From Iningainema tapete BLCC-T55 (GTDB lineage Bacteria; Cyanobacteriota; Cyanobacteriia; Cyanobacteriales; Nostocaceae), in assembly GCF_014698965.1 (NCBI RefSeq), contig NZ_JACXAE010000027.1, forward strand, positions 120,248 to 184,247: a stretch of 64,000 nucleotides of DNA, in the 5' to 3' direction. The notes below the pieces were generated by a model. That model made no database searches. It was given only the letters and a program-made list of their open reading frames with translations, and was not told where the DNA came from. Shown here piece by piece: positions 55,519 to 61,700 of this stretch. The position numbers and the translations under genes are program-made. Position 1 is the stretch's first letter; each line of letters begins with the position of its first letter.

Positions 55519-55878
55519 ATTTAAATGGTAAAAAATGGTTTTAATACCTTTATACCACAGAAAATTACTATTTTGGAGATGTCTAAGGTAAACATCAAAA
55601 AGCGCTGGAAATTGCGCGATCGCTCCTTGATGTTTTAGATGTGGAAACAATCAGCCAAAAAACCGAACTGAGTGTCGCAGAAATTCAACAGTTACGGTAA
55701 GCCCTACCGCACCCTATGTAAGGTTGAGACTAGGTTATAAATTTGTTAAAATTGTATAAATTAACTTTTTGTAGTTTTTAATGCATTTTTTTGTTGTCTA
55801 GGTCTTGCTTTTTGATCAAAGGTTGATCTAGGCTAAGTTGACTTGAAGTATAATATTATTAAACTGAAAGCGCTTCTG

Positions 55879-56295
55879 ATGGCAGCGAAAGATACCTTTC
55901 ATGATGTGGTAAAATCAGCTTTGGAGAAGGATGGGTGGACAATTACCCATGAGCAGCTTCATATCAACTTTGCTGAGGTTGACCTATATATTGATTTAGG
56001 AGCAGAACGATTAATTGCTGCTCAAAAAGACGAAGAAAAAATTGCAGTTGAAATCAAAACCTTTTTCAATCCCTCGGCTATTACTGATTTCCATACAGCT
56101 TTGGGACAGTTCCTCAACTATCGTTTTGCCCTAAAAGCAGTAGATCCGGAACGAACGTTATACCTAGCTGTTCCCAGTGAAACTTACGATACATTCTTCA
56201 TGCGTCGGTTTGTGCAATTGATTATTCAGGAATATCAATTGAAGTTAGTTGTTTATGACAGCGTAAACGAGGTGATAGTTTTATGGCAAAAATAG
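55879..56295 (+). CDS. xisH: XisH family protein (copy 1)
   Basis: 138 aa starting MAAKDTFHDVVKSALEKDGWTITHEQL at ATG 55879; the 12-codon TTG extension is unlikely. XisH was named for its need in the developmental excision of the fdxN element of Anabaena. The sequence shows the family core DLYIDLGAERLIAAQKDEEKIAVEIKTF, which has the D...ExK layout of PD-(D/E)XK nucleases. XisH genes are widespread without the fdxN element, so a different, perhaps defensive or regulatory, role is possible. It overlaps xisI by 13 bases. Confidence 0.9.
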   Translation: MAAKDTFHDVVKSALEKDGWTITHEQLHINFAEVDLYIDLGAERLIAAQKDEEKIAVEIKTFFNPSAITDFHTALGQFLNYRFALKAVDPERTLYLAVPSETYDTFFMRRFVQLIIQEYQLKLVVYDSVNEVIVLWQK

Positions 56296-56618
56296 ATGAA
56301 TATAGGCAATATATTCGCGAAATATTAACTAAATATAGCAGTTACAAACCCGCCTATGGTGAAGTAGACATGGAGACAATTTTTGATGCGGAAAAAGATC
56401 GCTACTTAGTTGTCTCTGCGGGATGGAGTAATCGTCGTCGGGTATATGGCTCTTTAATTCATATTGACATTAAAGATGACAAGATTTGGATTCAAAGTGA
56501 TGGTACTGAGGTGGGTATTGCTAATGAATTGGTAGAACGTGGAGTACCAAAGCAAGATATTGTTCTAGCATATCACGCACCTTATTTACGGCAGTATACA
56601 GACTTTGCTGTAGGTTAA
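56283..56618 (+). CDS. xisI: XisI family protein (copy 1)
   Basis: 111 aa, standard XisI: MAKIDEYRQYIREILTKYSSYKPAYGEVDMETIFDAEKDRYLVVSAGWSNRRRVYGSLIHIDIKDDKIWIQ...DGTEVGIANELVERGVPKQDIVLAYHAPYLRQYT. It always accompanies XisH and is needed with it for fdxN element excision in Anabaena. Translation is probably coupled to xisH through the 13-base overlap. Confidence 0.92.
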   Translation: MAKIDEYRQYIREILTKYSSYKPAYGEVDMETIFDAEKDRYLVVSAGWSNRRRVYGSLIHIDIKDDKIWIQSDGTEVGIANELVERGVPKQDIVLAYHAPYLRQYTDFAVG

Positions 56619-56639
56619 TTTTGCTATTGCATACAAAGG

Positions 56640-56700
56640 GCGGGCAGGGATGCTCCGCAGACGCCTACGGAGGGAAACCCTCCTGCAGCGCTGCTCTCCA
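56640..56700. repeat. GC-rich REP-like repeat
   Basis: GCAGGGATGCTCCGCAGACGCCTACGGAGGGAAACCCTCC contains the stems GCTCCG/CGGAGG and GGAGGG/CCCTCC and belongs to a widespread cyanobacterial small repeat type. It is located between convergent xisI and the phytase fusion gene. Confidence 0.65.
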
Positions 56701-56722
56701 CCCCACAAGATTCTAGATTTCC

Positions 56723-59700
56723 TTAAGCAATTACATCATTGTAGTTGAAGTCACCTAACAAAGGAGGAGTAACTTCAAAAGGTTGGGGGAGGTTGTTACT
56801 TCCCAAGGAATTGGAACCTAAAGCAACAGGATTACGAGGATTATAACTGGTAGTGTCGATCGCTAAAGGATTTGGAAAAAGGTTGGCAATGTTTTCCCAA
56901 GGTACGAGCTTAAAGTTGGTGTTAACGTTTTCACCATCAACAATTCTTGCTGGAAGATTATCGCCATCTTGAGTCACGAACAAACCAAACGGGAAGTTGG
57001 AACCGAGAGGAACGTTGATGACATCTGCACCATCAGACTCTTGTACACTATCTATTGGTCCATTATTACCAACAGCAAAGCGCCCGATAAAGTCGTTGTT
57101 ACCTTCGCGAGTGTAAGCAACAAAGGTGTTATTACCTTGACTGGATGTAAGCAGGTAGCCTGTGCCATCTTTACCGTAGTAGATAGTCAGTCCTTCTACA
57201 TCTTCTTCTAAATAAGTACCTCCCAAGTCTTTCACTTTGTCAATCAAAGTGCCAGTTGTGCCGCCGTTAGGTTCTGCTTGGAACTTCCAAATGCCTACAT
57301 CTTCTTGTCCAATGTAGAGGAAACCGAGTTCTTGGTCTGCTACCATACCTTCTAACTGGGCATCGCGTCCCGCAGTAGTTGGTACAGTGAATTCCCGCAC
57401 TCTTTCAATCCCAATTGTACCGTTACCTGTATCAATTAGTTTGTACTGTCCTACATCTCCGGTTTCTCTGCGATTAGCAAAGACGTAGTAATCATTGGTT
57501 ATAGGGCTACGATACAAGGCAACACCATACGCACTCCGTGATGATGCTGAGTATGGCTGTTCAAATGGTGCTGATTGAAACAGCGTACCGATACTACTAT
57601 CAGTGATGTCTTCTAGGTACTGACCGGGTGTGCTAGGGTTGGGATTGATTTTGAATATTACTAGTTTATCGTTATTCCGGTCTGTAGCAACGGCAATATC
57701 TGTGTGAGTTCCGCCTAGCTCGAAGTTATATTGCAAGTCAATGTTGTTGTAGCGGATATTACCTGGGTTAATTTCCTGCAACAGATTACCAGAAAGGTCA
57801 TAAACTCGTAATCCGGCATTTTTTGCTACAGTAAGTACTAGACTTTGTTCTGAATTTGTGGCATTTACGTAGATAGCAGGATCATCCGCATCTGCTTGCT
57901 CATCTCGTGGTAAATTGGGGTCATTGAACAAATCAGGACGGGTTTCGACTCTGGGTGCTGCGGTAGGAACAACTTCTGCACCTAAAGCAAGAATTTGCGT
58001 AAATTGAGTTTGGTTGAAGTTATTGTCGCTTACCAATACAATGGACTGATTGCCATTTGGTAGTTGAGGACCAAAGGCGATACCTTCAATATTATCAGTG
58101 CCATTGGGTAAGTTGAGGGAGTTGAGATTGAGCAGCAGTCGTTTTTCGACAGGTTGAATAGCTGCTTGCTCAGTGCTGAGAGAATCATAAAAACTGATGT
58201 CAGTTGCACCTTGCAAACTAACTTCGTAGATTTTGATTGTGTTACCTACTCCGGCAGAGAAGGAACGTTCCACAGATAGTAGTGTACCTCGGTTATCAAT
58301 TGCCAGCAAGTCTACTAAACCATTGTCACCAGTACCGGAAGTTGGTGTTGCGGCAACTGGATCGGTAATATAGAGGTATTCCTTTTCTGGTTGTCCGCTG
58401 GTTAAGTTATACTGGAGAATACGAGAAGGGCTACCATTCGTGAGAGTAGCGATCGCACCATCTTGGAATAAAGCGTTTTCAGTTGCAGTGTACAGAGTCT
58501 TTTGATCTGGGCTAATCGTCAAACTTTCAAATGCCAAGTTGTTGCGTATACCCGATACTTGAGTATCTCCTGCATCCACAATACCATTACCATTGGTATC
58601 TTGTACAACTGGGAGAAACTTGCGTGGTACAGGTAAACTTCTAAGTTGCTCTCCTGTAGTGAGAGAGAATTCATTAATGAAAGGATTAGTTACACGACCA
58701 ACAGCAGGATTCGCTTCACCTTCAGAAGAGATAAATACTGTACCATTATTTGTCAGGGCAATGCCTTCTGGATCGAGACTATTGAGTGAAAACTCATTAC
58801 CATTAGCATCTTTGAGAGTGGTAACATTTGTAAACGTTACACCAGAAGAAGCGATGGTAGCTGGGTTAGTGGTAAAAGTATAGAAGCGGGCAGGAGCAAA
58901 TTGAGAGCGATCGTCTGAGATAGCATAGAAGACATTATTTGCCGCATCATAAGCAACACCAGACAACCCACCCACTTGAGTTTGTAACCCATTCACAGTT
59001 CCCGCTGCACCTTCTGGGATAAAACCAGTTGGGAAAATAGTTTCTCCTTGAAAGTCAACGCGAGGGATAGTATTACCTGCTTCGGTAGAGCCAATCTGCA
59101 AATCTACCCTTAGCAAACGATGATCCGAACTAGGGAAACCACCAGGTAAACTAGGATTAAAAGTACCTACCAAAGGAAACAAAGGATCGGTATTTTCGGG
59201 CCAAAAAACGGCTGAATCAAGAATTTTTAAATCAGCAGAAGGTAGCACGTAGTCTACCCGCAGGTTTCCTGGAGCCGTATCAGCAAAATCTGCGGTATCA
59301 AAAGCAGGATTACCGCGATGGTTCAAATTCGCACCACCTTGCAAAACTGCTTGTTGAGGACCACCTGGGCTAGAGGGAATAGAATTGGTGTTAATATAAG
59401 GATTAAGCAACAATTGACGAATCGCATTGTTGAAGCTGTCACCATCCAAAGGATCGGCATTTTGATCCCCCATAATTACAAAACGTGACCCAGTGGCAAG
59501 ACTACCCTGCTTGCCATTATCATCATATATATAGTCACCTTGTCCTGGGGTAATGTAATCTGACCAAAAACGAATCTCATCGTAATTACGCTTACCGTTA
59601 CGATCTTCAGCACCATCAAAAGTAGGTGGAGTAGGATGGCTAACCAAAGCGTGAATTGTTTCACCATTGACTAGGATAGGCACATCCCAATGACTTTTAG

Positions 59701-60268
59701 AAGAAAGGCGCAAAGCAGCTTGTTCTTCTAGTGAATACCAAGGTGTTTCCGCACCTGGAAGGGCAACAGTAGGTAGCAGAGAATCTGGCATATCCTTCCA
59801 CAAAAAGTTTTGGAAAGTCCTGACATTCTCTGTATCAATAGGATACTTAGACAACAGTAACATCCCGAACTGCCCAGGGAAATTGCCAAACCCGAAGGCA
59901 TCCTCACCATATCCGGGTGCGCCGGGAGTTGTAACCACTACACCGTTATTATCCAAATCAAATCCGGAAGCAACACCAGTGTTAGAAGGTGCAATATATA
60001 CGTATGGGTACTCAACAGGAGTCGCACCATTTTGACTGACCGCTAGATAATTCTGCTGAAATAATTGTACAGGTAAAAGTGGGTCAGCCTCCACATAATC
60101 AAACTCATTAATCAGCAGCACATCTGGATTATTGCGCTGAATAATTTCAGCCACAGTTTTAGCTTGAGTATTATCTGGAGTAGACAAATCCGTTACTAGT
60201 TGACCTTCAAAATTACGATTCAGCGAAGCATTAAACTGAGAAAAGCGGATCGAGTTGGTAGTTGCCAT
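56723..60268 (-). CDS. three-part fusion: endonuclease/exonuclease/phosphatase, esterase-like phytase, and 3-phytase domains
   Basis: 1181 aa with no signal peptide. Residues 1-400 are an EEP (DNase I-like) phosphodiesterase: SQFNASLNRN, LLINEFDYVEADPLLPVQ, LVSHPTPPTFDGAEDRNGKRNYDE, FVIMGDQNADP and PSSDHRLLRVDL (catalytic His/Asp). Residues about 410-770 match the esterase-like activity of phytase domain (PF13449-like: GLSGVAYDAANNVFYAISDDRS, LDPEGIALTNNG). Residues about 780-1150 match the beta-propeller 3-phytase (ADADDPAIYVN, LAGTHTDIAVA-like, YIGQEDVGIWKF, EEDVEGLTIYY). The end LLGDFNYNDVIA is like type I secreted proteins. It should release phosphate from organic esters outside the cell. 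Confidence 0.88.
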   Translation of the reverse strand: MATTNSIRFSQFNASLNRNFEGQLVTDLSTPDNTQAKTVAEIIQRNNPDVLLINEFDYVEADPLLPVQLFQQNYLAVSQNGATPVEYPYVYIAPSNTGVASGFDLDNNGVVVTTPGAPGYGEDAFGFGNFPGQFGMLLLSKYPIDTENVRTFQNFLWKDMPDSLLPTVALPGAETPWYSLEEQAALRLSSKSHWDVPILVNGETIHALVSHPTPPTFDGAEDRNGKRNYDEIRFWSDYITPGQGDYIYDDNGKQGSLATGSRFVIMGDQNADPLDGDSFNNAIRQLLLNPYINTNSIPSSPGGPQQAVLQGGANLNHRGNPAFDTADFADTAPGNLRVDYVLPSADLKILDSAVFWPENTDPLFPLVGTFNPSLPGGFPSSDHRLLRVDLQIGSTEAGNTIPRVDFQGETIFPTGFIPEGAAGTVNGLQTQVGGLSGVAYDAANNVFYAISDDRSQFAPARFYTFTTNPATIASSGVTFTNVTTLKDANGNEFSLNSLDPEGIALTNNGTVFISSEGEANPAVGRVTNPFINEFSLTTGEQLRSLPVPRKFLPVVQDTNGNGIVDAGDTQVSGIRNNLAFESLTISPDQKTLYTATENALFQDGAIATLTNGSPSRILQYNLTSGQPEKEYLYITDPVAATPTSGTGDNGLVDLLAIDNRGTLLSVERSFSAGVGNTIKIYEVSLQGATDISFYDSLSTEQAAIQPVEKRLLLNLNSLNLPNGTDNIEGIAFGPQLPNGNQSIVLVSDNNFNQTQFTQILALGAEVVPTAAPRVETRPDLFNDPNLPRDEQADADDPAIYVNATNSEQSLVLTVAKNAGLRVYDLSGNLLQEINPGNIRYNNIDLQYNFELGGTHTDIAVATDRNNDKLVIFKINPNPSTPGQYLEDITDSSIGTLFQSAPFEQPYSASSRSAYGVALYRSPITNDYYVFANRRETGDVGQYKLIDTGNGTIGIERVREFTVPTTAGRDAQLEGMVADQELGFLYIGQEDVGIWKFQAEPNGGTTGTLIDKVKDLGGTYLEEDVEGLTIYYGKDGTGYLLTSSQGNNTFVAYTREGNNDFIGRFAVGNNGPIDSVQESDGADVINVPLGSNFPFGLFVTQDGDNLPARIVDGENVNTNFKLVPWENIANLFPNPLAIDTTSYNPRNPVALGSNSLGSNNLPQPFEVTPPLLGDFNYNDVIA

Positions 60269-60640
60269 AAATCATCCTATGAGAAATCAGTAATCGTAGA
60301 GACGCTCCGCCGGAGCGTCTCTCCAGGATTAGGGTGAGAGTGCGATCGCACGCATATTATAGAAGTAGGGTGTGATAAGAGCGCATATTACTAACTAGTA
60401 ATAAACTGCGCCATAACGCACCAAAAATCAACGTGAATGGATTTTTCTCTAAATTAGCTGTGTGTTTTGTTAGTATTAATTTGTATTCAGTACCCTCAAA
60501 ATATCTCAGTAAGATTAAGAATAAGCAAGCATATGGTTAAAACATAACTGCGGGAGAGGTTATTGTAGAAATGTTTCCATTAAGTTAAGAATTATTTAAT
60601 TTTGTAACAAATGCTAAACTAATTATGTAGGAGAAATGTA
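60269..60640. other. promoter region with a mini-palindrome
   Basis: 372 bases between the fusion gene and the divergent xisH copy 2. A mini-palindrome lies at 60296-60322 (GTAGAGACGCTCC-GCC-GGAGCGTCTCT) 28 bases before the fusion's start codon on its minus strand. A CTTAAC-like sequence at about 60581 resembles one half of a Pho box but no tandem copy is seen. Confidence 0.5.
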
Positions 60641-61090
60641 GTGCCACCAAGAGATACAATTCATGAAATTGTCAAGCAGGCAGTTATTAAAGATGGTTGG
60701 ATAATTACGGAAGCTGATGATCCCTTTGTAATATCTTACGGACAGAGATTTCTTTTTGTTGACCTTGGGGCAAGTAAATTTGCTAATAATAATATTCAAG
60801 GTAGTCTCATTGGAGCTAAAAAAAACAACAGCCGTATCGCAGTAGAAATTAAGGATTTTAGAGCTAAATCTTTAATTAAAGATTTGGAGCAAGCAATTGG
60901 ACAGTATGTTTTATATCGGTTACTTTTGGATAAAATAGACCCAGGACGTGAAGTATACCTAGCTATTACTGATACACTTTATGAAGATTTTTTTAGTGAA
61001 CCAATAGGTGAGCTTGTAATTAATGAACTACCATTAAAAATGATTATTGTAAATTTACAAAGGGTTGAGATCACAAAATGGATAAGATAA
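60641..61090 (+). CDS. xisH: XisH family protein (copy 2)
   Basis: 149 aa from a GTG start at 60641 with TAGGAG seven bases upstream. The family core reads ISYGQRFLFVDLGASKFANNN...KKNNSRIAVEIKDFRAKSLIKDLEQAIGQYVLYRLLLDKIDPGREVYLAI. Compared with copy 1 it is clearly divergent (my reading suggests about one-third identity), so they are not recent duplicates. It overlaps xisI copy 2 by 13 bases, the same overlap as copy 1. Confidence 0.9.
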   Translation: MPPRDTIHEIVKQAVIKDGWIITEADDPFVISYGQRFLFVDLGASKFANNNIQGSLIGAKKNNSRIAVEIKDFRAKSLIKDLEQAIGQYVLYRLLLDKIDPGREVYLAITDTLYEDFFSEPIGELVINELPLKMIIVNLQRVEITKWIR

Positions 61091-61401
61091 ATCAGTATCG
61101 ACAAATAGTCAAGCAAGTAGTTACCTACTACTCACGTCTGAAACCATCTCATGGTAATATCAGGCTAGACACTGTATTTGATGAACAACAAGACAGATAT
61201 GGTTTGATGCAAGTAGGTTGGGATAGAGGAAAACGAGTCAGAGGTAATTTAATTTATATTACTTTATTAGGCGAAAAAGTAATTGTTGAGTACGATGGAA
61301 TGGAATCAGGTATTACTCAAGATTTAATAGAAAAAGGTATTCCCGAAGAAGACATTATTTTAGCTTTTGTACCTCAGCAAGATCATCAGCTTTCGGCATA
61401 A
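61078..61401 (+). CDS. xisI: XisI family protein (copy 2)
   Basis: 107 aa with the XisI pattern: MDKINQYRQIVKQVVTYYSRLKPSHGNIRLDTVFDEQQDRYGLMQVGWDRGKRVRGNLIYITLLGEKVIVEYDGMESGITQDLIEKGIPEEDIILAFVPQ. Partner of the preceding xisH. The repeat of a complete XisHI pair within 5 kb, on both sides of the phytase fusion, is unusual. Confidence 0.92.
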   Translation: MDKINQYRQIVKQVVTYYSRLKPSHGNIRLDTVFDEQQDRYGLMQVGWDRGKRVRGNLIYITLLGEKVIVEYDGMESGITQDLIEKGIPEEDIILAFVPQQDHQLSA

Positions 61402-61700
61402 AATTATCTTTAAATTAGTGAATTGGAAAGGTTAGATGATATGTTCGCGTAGCGTCTCTTTTGGAGGACATTAATTTCTTTAATTGCGAAGAGTACAATT
61501 GTTTTTGTTCCTCAACTTTTAACTCTCGTTGCTAGCGATCGCTCGATTCGTCCAGAAGCATTACAAAAAGACATTCCTGCATAAGTTAAGCTTAGTTTTA
61601 CCTATTTAAGTATAGGAGTTCTCTTGCCAATTTCCTGGCATCCTCATATTCTGTCTACTATGTCAACGCAAAACTACTAACTTTGTTCTCAAGTTCTTTT
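61402..61700. other. gap with a short coding remnant
   Basis: About 300 bases. 61501-61584 reads in plus frame VFVPQLLTLVASDRSIRPEALQKDIPA followed by TAA, which looks like the tail of a decayed gene I cannot name. A partial GCGTAGCGTCTCTTTTGGAG repeat lies at 61447-61466. The rest should contain the promoter of the next gene. Confidence 0.35.

Larger units (their letters stand above)
54386..55584 (-). mobile_element. 1199-bp insertion sequence, IS5/DDE_Tnp_4-like
   Basis: The element has 10-bp perfect terminal inverted repeats (AGACATCTCC at 54386-54395, GGAGATGTCT at 55575-55584), a single transposase-like frame on the minus strand, and a 3-bp direct repeat AAG at 54383-54385 and 55585-55587. 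Deleting the element with one AAG copy restores the frame of the surrounding gene (GAA GAA GGA CGA GAA GGT AAA CAT), which fixes the boundaries. Confidence 0.9.
54073..55700 (+). pseudogene. Rpn/PD-(D/E)XK-type transposase-like nuclease gene, split by an IS
   Basis: Left part (54073 to the IS) encodes DIELVFVELPKFKKELNELETLTDKWLYFLKSANKLK, an in-frame TAA at 54193, then MDEVPAIHQAFEVAKQSKLSKKELEVLEKREMFLHD...KARLDGEAKGREEGRE. The right part (55585-55700) continues GKHQKALEIARSLLDVLDVETISQKTELSVAEIQQLR then TAA. This is the C-terminal two-thirds of a recombination-promoting nuclease (PF12784-like) that is multi-copy in cyanobacteria. The N-terminus is missing and there is an internal stop, so it was already decayed or is decaying. 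Confidence 0.85.

Noticed and set aside
56723..60268. Idea that the phytase fusion is really two or three genes
   Set aside because: One uninterrupted frame covers all domains and there are no internal RBS-like starts at the domain joints that I could see.
60575..60592. Possible Pho box upstream of the phytase fusion
   Set aside because: Only one CTTAAC-like unit is visible; cyanobacterial Pho boxes are tandem.
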